DNA of 64,000 bases from Mesorhizobium norvegicum (GCF_004919685.1 NZ_SMYZ01000054.1:116047-180046), one strand, 5' to 3'. Shown: positions 16,610-25,134, counted from the first letter of the stretch. The notes: a model not told the origin generated them from the sequence alone. A program made the numbers and translations.

Positions 16610-17056
16610 CTAAAACCTCATCGATTGCGGGTCGCCGGCGTCCCCCTCCCCCTCGAGGGGAGGGTGGCCGCGAAGCGGTCGGGTGGGGTCGGCTGACATG
16701 TGCTCAACCTTCCCCTTGACCACCTGCGCGACATGCCATGCGCTATTTATGACATCGGGCTCGTCAACACGGAAGACATCAAACCCGAGTGAGCGCAGAT
16801 AGGCATCACGAACAGCATCGTGCCGTTTGCCCTTCTCGTGTTCGTGCAGATCACCGTCGACCTCAACGATTAGCTTCACTGCGAGGCAAGCGAAGTCGAC
16901 GATGTAAGGCCCAATCGGGCACTGACGGCGAAACTTGATGCCGCCCGATTTCAGCTCCCGCAGTTCATACCACAGCAGAGATTCGCCCTTGGTCGCGTGA
17001 ACTCGAAGCGCGCGCGCCTTGTGGCGCATTTCGAAGCTCACGCGGGTACGGGGCAT
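16610..17056 (-). CDS. DUF559 endonuclease-like protein between inverted REP repeats
   Basis: 148 residues (alternative ATG at 17029). The DUF559 domain, a small relative of Vsr-type restriction-endonuclease folds, covers residues 10-117: TKGESLLWYELR, the KFRRQCPIGPYIVDFAC block and LIVEVDGDLHE with the probable acidic catalytic residues, then LRSLGFDVFRV. Residues 122-138 are encoded by the left copy of the flanking 49-bp repeat, so the C-terminal tail is translated repeat sequence. It sits between the aminotransferase and amidohydrolase genes on the same strand and has no obvious part in pyrimidine metabolism. It may be the cargo or the driver of a small mobile unit. Confidence 0.82.
   Translation of the reverse strand: MPRTRVSFEMRHKARALRVHATKGESLLWYELRELKSGGIKFRRQCPIGPYIVDFACLAVKLIVEVDGDLHEHEKGKRHDAVRDAYLRSLGFDVFRVDEPDVINSAWHVAQVVKGKVEHMSADPTRPLRGHPPLEGEGDAGDPQSMRF
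16644..16692. repeat. Left copy of 49-bp REP-like inverted repeat
   Basis: Reverse complement of 17102-17150 with one mismatch. It contains an internal palindrome of C-rich and G-rich arms (CCCTCCCC with GGGGAGGG). It overlaps the 3' end of the DUF559 coding region. Confidence 0.9.
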
Positions 17057-17101
17057 CAGCGGAAACCTCGCGGCAAAAGATCAGGTCGGCGCGCGTCGCC
17101 A

Positions 17102-17150
17102 CCGACCCCACCCGACCGCTTCGCGGCCACCCTCCCCTCAAGGGGGAGGG
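17102..17150. repeat. Right copy of 49-bp REP-like inverted repeat
   Basis: Inverted relative to 16644-16692, 48 of 49 positions complementary. It lies between the DUF559 start and the aminotransferase stop (17169). Confidence 0.9.
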
Positions 17151-17168
17151 ATATCCGCGCCCAGTTCT

Positions 17169-18497
17169 TCAATCTATCGACCTCAGCACATCGCGCACAT
17201 GGTCGATCAATTCGTTGATCTGGCCCTTGGTGATGATCAGCGGCGGCGACAGCGCGATGATGTCGCCGGTGGTGCGGATGAGCGCGCCGCGCTCGAACGC
17301 CTTGACGAAGGCCGAGAAGGCACGCTTGGTCGGCTGACCGGCGATCGGCGCCAGCTCGATCGCACCGATCAGGCCGATGTTCCTGATATCGATGACGTTC
17401 GGCTCGCCCTTCAGCGAATGCAATGCGTCTTCCCAGTACGGCGCGAGCTCCTCGCCACGGGTCAGCAAGCCCTCTTCCTTGTAGGTGTCGAGCGTTCCGA
17501 GTGCGGCTGCGCAGGCGATCGGATTGCCCGAATAGGTGTAGCCGTGGAAGAACTCGATCATGTGCTCGGGGCCGGTCATGAAGGCGTCGTGGATTTCCTT
17601 CTTCACGAACACCGCGCCCATCGGGATGACGCCGTTGGAGACGCCCTTGGCGGTGGTCATGATGTCGGGCGTGACGCCGAAATAGTCGGCGGCGAACGGC
17701 GTGCCGAGACGGCCGAAACCGGTGATGACCTCATCGAAGATCAACAGGATGCCGTGCTTGGTGCAGATTTCGCGCAGCTTCTGCAGATAGCCCTTCGGCG
17801 GCAGGATGACGCCGGTGGAGCCGGCGACCGGCTCGACGATGACGGCGGCGATGGTCGAGGCGTCATGCAGGGCGACGATGCGCTCCAGTTCGTTGGCGAG
17901 TTCCGCGCCATGCTCCGGCACGCCCTTGGTGAAAGCGTTCTTTTCCGGCAGATGCGTGTGCGGCATATGGTCGACGCCGCCGAGCAGCGTGCCGAACATC
18001 TTGCGGTTGGTGACGATGCCGCCGACCGAGATGCCGCCGAAATTGACGCCATGATAGCCGCGTTCGCGGCCGATCAGCCGGGTGCGGGAGCCCTCACCCT
18101 TCACGCGGTGATAGGCGATGGCCATCTTGAGCGCGGTCTCGACCGATTCCGAACCGGAATTGGTGAAGAACACATGGTCCATGCCCTTCGGCGCGATGTC
18201 GACCAGGCGGTTGGCCAGTTCGAACACGATCGGATGGCCCATCTGGAAGGCCGGCGCATAATCGAGTTCGGCGGCCTGGTGCTGGATCGCCTCGGTGATC
18301 TTCGGACGGCAGTGGCCGGCATTGACGCACCAGAGTCCGGCGGTGCCATCGAGAACCTTGCGGCCGTCGCTGGTCGTGTAATGCATGTCCTTGGCGGACA
18401 CCATCATGCGCGGCGCCTGCTTGAACTGCCGGTTTGCCGTGAACGGCATCCAGAATGCGCTGAGATCGTTCGGCGTGACTTTCAGCCGGTTGGACAT
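17169..18497 (-). CDS. Class III omega-aminotransferase (beta-alanine--pyruvate type)
   Basis: 442 residues from the ATG at 18497, with AAGGGGAA upstream; a TTG two codons earlier is less likely. Class III features: NSGSESVETALKMA for the PLP phosphate, RGYHGVNFGG, DEVITGFGRLGTPFA with the PLP-ring aspartate and the Schiff-base lysine in MTTAKGVSNG near residue 290. N-terminal FWMPFTANRQFK is characteristic of omega-amino acid:pyruvate transaminases. It would convert beta-alanine (or 3-aminoisobutyrate) plus pyruvate to malonate semialdehyde plus alanine, the fourth pyrimidine-degradation step. First gene of the operon; a RutR-like operator lies 79 bp upstream. Confidence 0.9.
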   Translation of the reverse strand: MSNRLKVTPNDLSAFWMPFTANRQFKQAPRMMVSAKDMHYTTSDGRKVLDGTAGLWCVNAGHCRPKITEAIQHQAAELDYAPAFQMGHPIVFELANRLVDIAPKGMDHVFFTNSGSESVETALKMAIAYHRVKGEGSRTRLIGRERGYHGVNFGGISVGGIVTNRKMFGTLLGGVDHMPHTHLPEKNAFTKGVPEHGAELANELERIVALHDASTIAAVIVEPVAGSTGVILPPKGYLQKLREICTKHGILLIFDEVITGFGRLGTPFAADYFGVTPDIMTTAKGVSNGVIPMGAVFVKKEIHDAFMTGPEHMIEFFHGYTYSGNPIACAAALGTLDTYKEEGLLTRGEELAPYWEDALHSLKGEPNVIDIRNIGLIGAIELAPIAGQPTKRAFSAFVKAFERGALIRTTGDIIALSPPLIITKGQINELIDHVRDVLRSID

Positions 18498-18575
18498 GAC
18501 CAAGACTTCCCCTTGTAACCTGTTTCGGTGCGCCCAACGCTTGGTCTTTGCTGCGTTTTCATGCTACGCAAATTT

Positions 18576-18591
18576 TTGACCGATTGGACAA
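18576..18591. promoter_or_regulatory. RutR-type operator in the aminotransferase/regulator intergenic region
   Basis: TTGACCGATTGGACAA matches the RutR palindrome TTGACCA-NN-TGGTCAA (as known from E. coli) at 12 of 14 fixed positions. It sits between the divergent aminotransferase (18497) and TetR-type regulator (18725) genes, so it could repress either or both. Confidence 0.65.
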
Positions 18592-18676
18592 ACGTTAGCA
18601 CCGCCCTGTCGGCGGTCAAGGGATTACTAGCGGAAATGCGGCACCTGAAGTGCGTTCCACAGGCTAGGGAAAAACT

Positions 18677-18698
18677 GGTCCAGAGAATTGGTCCAGAT
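18677..18698. promoter_or_regulatory. Direct repeat TGGTCCAGA upstream of the regulator gene
   Basis: Two identical 9-bp copies (18677-18685 and 18690-18698), 13 bp apart, end 26 bp before the GTG start of the TetR-type gene. The core resembles a RutR half-site, so autoregulation is possible, but the match is partial. Confidence 0.3.
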
Positions 18699-18724
18699 GA
18701 CCCTCAACGCGAGGGCTTGCAACG

Positions 18725-19360
18725 GTGACCACCGGCACGGACGCCCCTCGTCGCACCCGCATCCAGCAGGAAAAGCGCGAACTCATCCTGGAGGCGGCGC
18801 TCGAGGTCTTCTCCACCAACGGCTTTCGCGGCTCGACCATCGACCAGATCGCCGAAGCCGCCGGCATGTCGAAGCCGAACCTGCTCTATTATTTCCGCCG
18901 CAAGGAAGACATCCACGAGACGCTGATGCAGCGCCTGCTCGACACCTGGCTGGCGCCGCTGCGTGAACTCGACGACATCGGCGATCCGCTGACCGAACTG
19001 CGCAGCTACATCAGGCGCAAGCTGGAGATGGCGCGCGATTTCCCGCGCGAGAGCCGGCTGTTCGCCAACGAGATCCTGCAAGGCGCACCCCGCATCATGC
19101 CGCTGCTGGCCGGCGAGCTGAAGACGCTGGTCGACGAGAAGGCCGCCGTCATCAAGGGCTGGATGCGCGCCGGCAAGATCGCCCGCACCGACCCCTGGCA
19201 CCTGATCTTCTCGATCTGGGCGACGACGCAGCATTATGCCGATTTCGATGTCCAGGTCCGCGCCGTGCTCGGCCCGAACCGCGGCGGCGACGGCCGCTTC
19301 GAGGATGCGGCAAGATTTCTCGAGCAGTTGTTCCTCGAGGGGCTGAAGCCGAAAGGTTAG
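18725..19360 (+). CDS. TetR family regulator, RutR-like
   Basis: 211 residues from a GTG with GAGGG 8 bp upstream. The N-terminal TetR HTH is textbook: ILEAALEVFSTNGFRGSTIDQIAEAAGMSKPNLLYYFRRKEDIHE. The C-terminal part (TWLAPLRELDDIGDPLTELRSYI, then DPWHLIFSIWATTQHYADF) has the composition and length of the RutR/YcdC-type ligand domain; E. coli RutR binds uracil and controls pyrimidine use. Position divergent from the pyrimidine operon, plus RutR-like palindromes at 18576 and 33274, supports a role as the pathway's repressor (inference from family and context). Confidence 0.85.
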   Translation: MTTGTDAPRRTRIQQEKRELILEAALEVFSTNGFRGSTIDQIAEAAGMSKPNLLYYFRRKEDIHETLMQRLLDTWLAPLRELDDIGDPLTELRSYIRRKLEMARDFPRESRLFANEILQGAPRIMPLLAGELKTLVDEKAAVIKGWMRAGKIARTDPWHLIFSIWATTQHYADFDVQVRAVLGPNRGGDGRFEDAARFLEQLFLEGLKPKG

Positions 19361-19418
19361 CGCCTCGTCAAAATAGGCTAAAATTGCTGACCGTGGAGAT
19401 TGGCCGAGGCGCCCATCA

Positions 19419-19481
19419 CTTCGTCATCCACGGGCGGAGCAAGGAGCGTAGCGACGCCGCGCAGACCGGAGGATGACGAAG
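19419..19481. repeat. Short relative of the 11390-11624 palindromic repeat
   Basis: Perfect 11-bp arms CTTCGTCATCC (19419-19429) and GGATGACGAAG (19471-19481). The interior shares the AGCAAGGAGCG and AGCGACGC blocks with the element at 11396-11446. It lies between convergent regulator genes. Confidence 0.75.
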
Positions 19482-19502
19482 CTGGGGGGCCGCCGGCCAA
19501 TC

Positions 19503-20390
19503 TCAAGCGCTGCGCCGCTCGGCCGGCAGCGCGTCCAGCAACGTCTGCAGCTTGGCGACCGAGTTCTGCTCGGCGAGCGGCGTGTAGACGATCAGCTTCA
19601 TGTCGGAGCCGTCGCCGATCGACAGGCTCATATGCTCGAAGGTCATGGCGCCCGCGCTCGGGTGCCGGACATGCTTCACCCCCGACAATCGGTGCGCGAC
19701 GTCGCGCTGCGGCCACCAGTTGCGAAACTCTGGGCTCGAGCGCGTCATCAACTCGATCAGCCGCTCGAAATCCGGATCGCCGACATAGCGGGCGCTCGCG
19801 GCCCGGAACGAAGCCAGCACGGTGCGCGCCAATTCCTCCCAGTCGACCAGCAGGCGCCGGTGGTGCGGGTTGGTGAACACCATGTGGACGATGTTGCGGG
19901 CGTCACCCTCCAGCAGGCCATAATCGCCGAACACCGCGACCGCCGCCGGGTTCCAGGCCAGCACGTCCCAGCGCCGCCCGACGACATAGGCCGGCTGCAG
20001 CACCAGGCTCTGCAGCATATGCAGCAACGGGCCATCGACCTTTTCCGGCGCCACGGCGCGGCGCTCCGGCTGCTGGCGGTCGGCGAGGATGAACAGATGC
20101 TGTTTTTCGGCCGCGTCGAGGCGCAGCGCTTCGGCGAGCGCCGTCAGCACCTCGACCGAGGGCCTGACCTCCCGTCCCTGCTCCAGCCATGTGTACCAGG
20201 TGGTGCCCACACCGGCGATCATCGCCACCTCCTCGCGGCGCAAGCCCGGCGTGCGCCGCCTGAGACCGGTGGCGATGCCTGTGGCCGATGGCGTCAGCCT
20301 TTCGCGGCGCGAGCGCAGGAAGGCGCCGAGTTCGCGCCGGCGGCTGTCCTCAGCGGAGTGTGTGGGGGCCGAGTGGGGTTGGGGCTCCAT
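19503..20390 (-). CDS. HTH regulator with MmyB-like ligand domain
   Basis: 295 residues. The N-terminal XRE-type HTH spans about residues 20-90 (LGAFLRSRRERL, LRREEVAMIAGVGTTWYTWLEQGREVRPS, VLTALAEALRLDAAEK). The remainder is the MmyB-like sensor domain common in actinobacteria and rhizobia (LQPAYVVGRRWDVLAWNPAA, WEELARTVLASFRA, MTFEHMSLSIGDGSDMKLIVYTP), proposed to bind lipid-like ligands. Its gene is divergent from two SDR oxidoreductases 103 bp away, which are the obvious candidates for regulation. Confidence 0.88.
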   Translation of the reverse strand: MEPQPHSAPTHSAEDSRRRELGAFLRSRRERLTPSATGIATGLRRRTPGLRREEVAMIAGVGTTWYTWLEQGREVRPSVEVLTALAEALRLDAAEKQHLFILADRQQPERRAVAPEKVDGPLLHMLQSLVLQPAYVVGRRWDVLAWNPAAVAVFGDYGLLEGDARNIVHMVFTNPHHRRLLVDWEELARTVLASFRAASARYVGDPDFERLIELMTRSSPEFRNWWPQRDVAHRLSGVKHVRHPSAGAMTFEHMSLSIGDGSDMKLIVYTPLAEQNSVAKLQTLLDALPAERRSA

Positions 20391-20493
20391 GCGCTTATTA
20401 TAGCAGTATTGATACCAGGATAAAGTTTGAACTGTTTGGCTCGCGCCATCTGTCCCATCTTCCGTTCAGAGCAACAGAATGGAGGCTCTGAAC

Positions 20494-21339
20494 ATGGAAC
20501 TCAAAGACAAGACGGTCCTCATCACCGGCTCAACCGATGGCGTTGGCCGCGTCGTCGCGCAACGGCTCGGCGCCGCGGGCGCTCGTGTGCTGGTGCACGG
20601 CCGCGATGCGACGCGCGGCAAGGCGACTATAGCCGAAATCGAAGCCGCCGGCGGCACGGCCGAGCTTCTGGTCGCCGACCTCTCTTCGCTGGCCGAAGTG
20701 CGCCGGCTTGCCGAGGCGGTGCGCGCGCGGACGAACCGGCTCGACATCCTCATCAACAATGCCGGCATCGGCACCGCTGGCCAGGGCGCCAAAAGGCAAA
20801 TCAGCGCCGACGGCTACGAGTTGCGCTTCGCGGTCAATTATCTCGCCGGTTTCCTGCTGACATCGGAGCTTCTGCCATTGCTGAAGGAGAGCACGCCGGC
20901 GCGCATCGTCAATGTCGCCTCGGCGGGGCAGCAGGCGATCGATTTCGGCGATGTCATGTTGACCCGCTCCTATGACGGCGTGCGTGCCTACTGCCAGAGC
21001 AAGCTGGCGCAGATCCTGTTCACCGTCGATTTGGCGGAGCAGCTGAAAGGCACCGGCGTCACCGCCAATGCGCTGCATCCGGCGAGTTACATGAACACCA
21101 CCATGGTCCGGCAAGCCGGTGTGACGCCATGGAGCTCGGTCGAAACCGGCGCCAACGCCATCCTCAACCTCGCCATCTCACCCGCGCTCGATGGGAAAAA
21201 CGGCCTGTATTTCGACGGCCTGCGGGAATCCCGTGCCGACGCCCAGGCCTATGACGCCAGGGCAAGGCAACAGTTGCGAGCCTTGAGTCTCGACCTCATC
21301 GGCCCGGCCTCCCCCACATCGAAGGAACAGCATTCATGA
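20494..21339 (+). CDS. SDR family oxidoreductase (WWOX/retinol-dehydrogenase-like)
   Basis: 281 residues from the ATG at 20494, chosen over 20479 because GGAGG lies 8 bp before it. Rossmann nucleotide motif TGSTDGVG, NNAG in ILINNAGIG, active-site serine in NVASAG and the intact YCQSK catalytic pair. The length and the LHPASYMNT stretch after the catalytic domain fit NADP-dependent alcohol/ketone reductases. Substrate unknown. Its stop overlaps the next SDR gene (ATGA), so the two are coupled, and both are probably controlled by the divergent MmyB-type regulator. Confidence 0.88.
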   Translation: MELKDKTVLITGSTDGVGRVVAQRLGAAGARVLVHGRDATRGKATIAEIEAAGGTAELLVADLSSLAEVRRLAEAVRARTNRLDILINNAGIGTAGQGAKRQISADGYELRFAVNYLAGFLLTSELLPLLKESTPARIVNVASAGQQAIDFGDVMLTRSYDGVRAYCQSKLAQILFTVDLAEQLKGTGVTANALHPASYMNTTMVRQAGVTPWSSVETGANAILNLAISPALDGKNGLYFDGLRESRADAQAYDARARQQLRALSLDLIGPASPTSKEQHS

Positions 21340-22058
21340 CCAAGACAATCCAACATGCCGTCATCATCGGCGGCTCGTCCGGCATCGGCCTGGCGACGGC
21401 GCGCAAGCTGCTTGGCCCCGGCATGAGGGTGACCATCACCGGGCGCAACGAGGAGAAGCTGAAGAGCGCGTGGAAAAGCCTTGGCGGCGCTGCCGACAAG
21501 GCGGCTTTCGATGCCGGCAAGCCGGATGAGGTCCGCCAGTTCTTCGAGCGCCTCGGTCCTTTCGACCATCTGGTGCTGGCGGCCAGCGGCGGCAAGGGCC
21601 TTGGCCCCTTCCCGACGCTTGACCTGAGCGACATCGGCAGCGGCGTCGACGAGAAAGTCCGCCCGCAGCTGTCCTGCCTGCAGGCGGCCTTGCCGACGCT
21701 GAACAAGGCCGGATCGGTCACCTTCATCTCGGCGGTCTCGGCGCAGCTCGCAACGCCCGGCGTCGCCGGCATCGCCGCCGTCAACGGCATGCTTTTGACC
21801 GTGGTGCCGATCCTGGCCGTGGAGCTGAAGCCGCTGCGCGTCAATGTCGTGGCGCCCGGCGTCATCGATACGCCCTGGTGGGATTTTCTGGCCGAGGAGC
21901 AGAGGCAGGCTATCTTTGCCGATTACGCCGGCAAGACCCCGGTTGGCCGCATCGGTCGTGCCGAAGACGTCGCCTCAGCAATCGCCTTTCTCGTCTCCAA
22001 CGGCTTCATGACCGGTCAGGTCCTGACCTGCGACGGCGGCCTGCGGTTTGCGGCGTAG
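21336..22058 (+). CDS. SDR-fold protein lacking the YxxxK catalytic pair
   Basis: 240 residues. The nucleotide-binding GGSSGIG and the ISAVSA serine region are present, and the C-terminal VNVVAPGVIDTPWW and VLTCDGGLRF segments follow the classical SDR pattern. Where the catalytic YxxxK belongs the protein reads IAAVN: tyrosine is replaced by isoleucine and lysine by asparagine. It may therefore be a catalytically altered or non-enzymatic partner of the SDR encoded upstream, to which it is coupled by a 4-bp overlap. Confidence 0.85.
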   Translation: MTKTIQHAVIIGGSSGIGLATARKLLGPGMRVTITGRNEEKLKSAWKSLGGAADKAAFDAGKPDEVRQFFERLGPFDHLVLAASGGKGLGPFPTLDLSDIGSGVDEKVRPQLSCLQAALPTLNKAGSVTFISAVSAQLATPGVAGIAAVNGMLLTVVPILAVELKPLRVNVVAPGVIDTPWWDFLAEEQRQAIFADYAGKTPVGRIGRAEDVASAIAFLVSNGFMTGQVLTCDGGLRFAA

Positions 22059-22072
22059 AGACAAGGAAAAGC

Positions 22073-22097
22073 GGCGGCGGTCCAAGGCCGCCGCCAG
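22073..22097 (+). terminator. GC-rich hairpin after the SDR pair
   Basis: GCGGCGGC and GCCGCCGC arms around a short loop lie 15-39 bp after the SDR stop. There is no T-run, so intrinsic termination is uncertain. Confidence 0.35.
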
Positions 22098-22151
22098 ACC
22101 TGTCGAAGCGGCAGCAGCAGGCGCATAGCCAAGGATCTTGATCGGGCGCCG

Positions 22152-22424
22152 TCAAGACTTGGTACTTATCCGGCCTCTTTGGAACGCACGGCTGTCCCTC
22201 ACGTTTGTAGGTCTGTCGCCAACCGGTCTTGCCGCATCTGAATCAGGCTTTTCCGGAACATGGGAATAATCAGGCGTATCAGCCCCATACATCTTGTTGT
22301 CGATCGCTTCCTGCCAACTGGAGTCAGCGTCGGATGGTGATGTGTCGGTGGTCCCATGGCGGGAGAAGCGAGCGTGAAGCCAACCCGGCGTGATCTCTCG
22401 AACCAATTGTGCAAAGCGTCCCAT
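22152..22424 (-). CDS. Small hypothetical protein, hydrophilic
   Basis: 90 residues from the ATG at 22424, which has AAAGGAA 7 bp upstream; a longer frame begins at 22460. The sequence is hydrophilic, rich in Asp, Ser and Arg, with no membrane segment, signal peptide or recognised motif (MGRFAQLVREITPGW at the start, SHVPEKPDSDAARPVGDRP in the middle). It lies 69 bp from the trehalose-phosphatase stop on the same strand. It may be a real orphan gene, but nothing beyond the ribosome site and frame supports it. Confidence 0.4.
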   Translation of the reverse strand: MGRFAQLVREITPGWLHARFSRHGTTDTSPSDADSSWQEAIDNKMYGADTPDYSHVPEKPDSDAARPVGDRPTNVRDSRAFQRGRISTKS

Positions 22425-22493
22425 CGAAAGTTCCTTTCCTTTGCCGAAACCCTTCTCCAAGATACGCGATCGCGGTGCGCGCCTCGGCCGGAC

Positions 22494-23255
22494 CTAAAGT
22501 TGACCTCTCAACCAGGCGAGCGTTTCGGCAACGCCGGCAAGCCCGTATTGCGCGGTGGTATGTGCCGGTGGTTTGACCCGTATCGATAGGCCGCCGGCAT
22601 CATTGACGGCTTCGAAGCCATTTTCGTCCGACGTGTCGTCGCCCAGGAAGACCGGGCGGCGACCTGTGAACGGCGCAATGTCCATGAAACGCCGGATCGC
22701 GGCGCCCTTGGCAGCCTCGAGCGGCAGCAGTTCCACACCGGCATTGCCGGGAACCACCCGGTAGCCCTTTGGCAGGCTGGCCAGGGCTTGCTCGACGAGC
22801 TGCGTCGCGCGGGGAAGCAGATGTGGGGCAGCGCGCGTGTGGATGGCCAGCACCCGTCCTTTGCGCTCGATATAGGCCCCGCGACCGAGCTCGGCCTGGA
22901 TCTCGTCGGCAAGCGCCGCAATATCCGCCGGCTCTCCCGCGATCTGGACGTCGTCGCCCGGCAACAGCCTGTGTTCCAGACCATAGAGCCCGGCTGCGCG
23001 CAGCTTCAAAGGCTGAAACAGCTGGTCCGCTGCGGCAACGGAGCGGCCTGTGATGAAGGCCAATGCCCCGTTCAACTTGCGATCCAGCCCTTGCAGCAAG
23101 GAGCGAAGCTCGTCGCTGACCGAGACGGCGTCCGGGTGTTCCGCATGTTCCAGCAGGGTGCCGTCAATGTCGAGGAACAACGCCCATTCGCCGGTCAGCA
23201 AGGCCGGCGGCTTTTGCAGGCTCTCGCTGATCATCTTTTGCAGGGTCTCGCTCAT
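22494..23255 (-). CDS. otsB: Trehalose-6-phosphate phosphatase
   Basis: 253 residues. HAD-superfamily motif I DIDGTLLEHAEHPDAV near residue 29 contains the nucleophilic aspartate, and motif IV VFLGDDTSDENGFEAV near 198 binds Mg. The cap segment YGLEHRLLPGDDVQ is typical of OtsB. It dephosphorylates trehalose 6-phosphate to trehalose in the cytoplasm. Start ATG at 23255 overlaps the otsA stop by 4 bp, so it is coupled to otsA and is the last gene of the trehalose/glycan cluster. Confidence 0.92.
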   Translation of the reverse strand: MSETLQKMISESLQKPPALLTGEWALFLDIDGTLLEHAEHPDAVSVSDELRSLLQGLDRKLNGALAFITGRSVAAADQLFQPLKLRAAGLYGLEHRLLPGDDVQIAGEPADIAALADEIQAELGRGAYIERKGRVLAIHTRAAPHLLPRATQLVEQALASLPKGYRVVPGNAGVELLPLEAAKGAAIRRFMDIAPFTGRRPVFLGDDTSDENGFEAVNDAGGLSIRVKPPAHTTAQYGLAGVAETLAWLRGQL

Positions 23256-25030
23256 AGCATTGCCACCCGTTTGCGTTCGAACATAGACACGACATTGTCG
23301 ATGCCGGGCGGCCGGTCGCCAGCACCGGTTACCCGATCGAGGTCACCGCGCTTGCGCAGGCGCGCCGCGTCCAGAAGCATGCTGCCGGCCCAACGATAGA
23401 CATTGTTGTCGCGGACCATCTGCCGCATCGGCCGCATGCGCTCGCGCTGTTCGTCGGGCGTCATGGTCAGCGCCTGCAGCAGCGCTTCGCTCATCATGGC
23501 GGCGTCGTAGGGGTTGACGATCAGCGCCTCCAGCAATTCGCGCGAGGCACCGGCGAACGTGCTGAGCATCAAGACGCCCTGTTCATCGTCGCGCGCCGCG
23601 ACGAATTCCTTTGCGACCAGGTTCATGCCGTCATGCAGGCTGGTGACCATGCATATGTCGGCGGCGCGATAGATCTCATAGACCTGTTCCTGCGTGTGAT
23701 GTTCGGCCACCATGATCACCGGTCTGTAGCCCTCGCTGCCATAGCGTTGGTTGAGCTCCTCGGCATAGCGGTGGCATTCGTCGTGGAGCAGCTTGTAGGC
23801 CGGGAGCGTGCCGCGGCTTGGGGCCGCGATCTGCAGGAAAACCAGTTTTCCGATCCATTCGGGGTATCGCTTGAACAATTCGTCCAGCGCCAGAAACCGA
23901 TCCAGAATGCCCTTGGTGTAATCGAGACGCTCGACGCCCACGGCCAGCTTCACATCCGCTTTCAGTCCAAACCGGTCGCGCAGGCTGGTCCGGCAGTCAT
24001 CGACATCAGGCAATTTTGCCAGCAAGTCCGCCGGCCATTCGATCGAGATGGGATAGGCGTGCACCAGCGTCGTCTGCCCGCCATAGGAGATGGCCGCATC
24101 GGCCCGCTCGATGCGGCTTTCCAGGAAGCGATCGACGCTTTCGGTGAAATTGTTGGCGTGGAACTGGGTGTGGAAGCCGATGATCGAGCTGCCGAGCAGC
24201 CCCTCCAGGATGCGCTCACGCCACGGGCAGATGCTGTACACCTCCGAGTTCGGCCATGGGATGTGCCAGAAGGTGATGACGATCGCCTCCGGCAGGCGCT
24301 CGCGGATCATGCGCGGCAGCAGCGCGAAGTGGTAGTCCTGGACCAGCACGATCGGCCGCTCGTTGTGCGCTTCGGCAACCACCGTGTCGGCGAACTTCCG
24401 GTTGACGGCTTCATAGGCCTCCCAGTCCGAGGCGCGAAAAATCGGCCGGGTGAAGGCTATGTGGCAAAGCGGCCACAGGCCCTCATTGGCGAAGCCGAGA
24501 TAGTAGCCCTGATGCTCTTCCTCCGTCAGCCAGACCCGGCGCAGCGTGTAGGACGGATTGCCGGGCGGAACCTGTACCCGGTCGTTGTCGTCGACCATGA
24601 GACGGTCGGCCGTTCCGCCGCCATAAGCGATCCAGGTGCCGCCACAGGCGCGGGTGATCGGCTCGAGCGCCGACACCAGTCCGCTGGCCGGCACCAGCAA
24701 TTCGACGCCATCATCCCTGATGTTGTGGATATAGGGTTCGCGGTTGGACACCACGATGACCTGGGCATCGGGCAGATCGTCGGCGAGGATCTTGCGCAAT
24801 GTCTCCGGCGACCACGTCACCAGCGCCGCATCGGCCGATTGGCCGTTCTTCTCGAACTCCCGTATCACCTTGCGCGCCGCTTCCGCGGCCACGTCTTCGC
24901 CCGCTGTGTGCGCGACCGCAGGAGGGTGACTGCGGCGCTGCCGCGATAGGGAGAAGAAAACGGCAAAAGCGGAAAAACCGAGGCTCGCGAGGATCAGAAC
25001 CCAGAGCAGGTCCGCACCGTAATTTGTCAT
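23252..25030 (-). CDS. otsA: Membrane-anchored trehalose-6-phosphate synthase
   Basis: 592 residues, about 120 more than the common soluble OtsA. Residues 8-28 (LLWVLILASLGFSAFAVFFSL) form a transmembrane anchor followed by a charged linker to about residue 90. The GT20 domain then begins at VIVVSNREPYIHN and includes WPLCHIAF, VLVQDYHFALLPRMIRE, FWHIPWPNSE, the RLDYTKGI signature and SLHDGMNLVAKEFVA. It joins UDP-glucose and glucose 6-phosphate to trehalose 6-phosphate. A strong EcfG-type promoter lies 105 bp upstream, linking it to the general stress response. A glucosylglycerol-phosphate synthase activity is a conceivable alternative in this family. Confidence 0.9.
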   Translation of the reverse strand: MTNYGADLLWVLILASLGFSAFAVFFSLSRQRRSHPPAVAHTAGEDVAAEAARKVIREFEKNGQSADAALVTWSPETLRKILADDLPDAQVIVVSNREPYIHNIRDDGVELLVPASGLVSALEPITRACGGTWIAYGGGTADRLMVDDNDRVQVPPGNPSYTLRRVWLTEEEHQGYYLGFANEGLWPLCHIAFTRPIFRASDWEAYEAVNRKFADTVVAEAHNERPIVLVQDYHFALLPRMIRERLPEAIVITFWHIPWPNSEVYSICPWRERILEGLLGSSIIGFHTQFHANNFTESVDRFLESRIERADAAISYGGQTTLVHAYPISIEWPADLLAKLPDVDDCRTSLRDRFGLKADVKLAVGVERLDYTKGILDRFLALDELFKRYPEWIGKLVFLQIAAPSRGTLPAYKLLHDECHRYAEELNQRYGSEGYRPVIMVAEHHTQEQVYEIYRAADICMVTSLHDGMNLVAKEFVAARDDEQGVLMLSTFAGASRELLEALIVNPYDAAMMSEALLQALTMTPDEQRERMRPMRQMVRDNNVYRWAGSMLLDAARLRKRGDLDRVTGAGDRPPGIDNVVSMFERKRVAML

Positions 25031-25134
25031 GGGAATGCCAACTCACCTCCGGCCGTTCGGCGGCCGTTTTGTTCGTGTTTCCGATTTGAAACTGTCCGCG
25101 GCGAAATGGTCGCCGTCCGGCCCTGTATTTTTGC

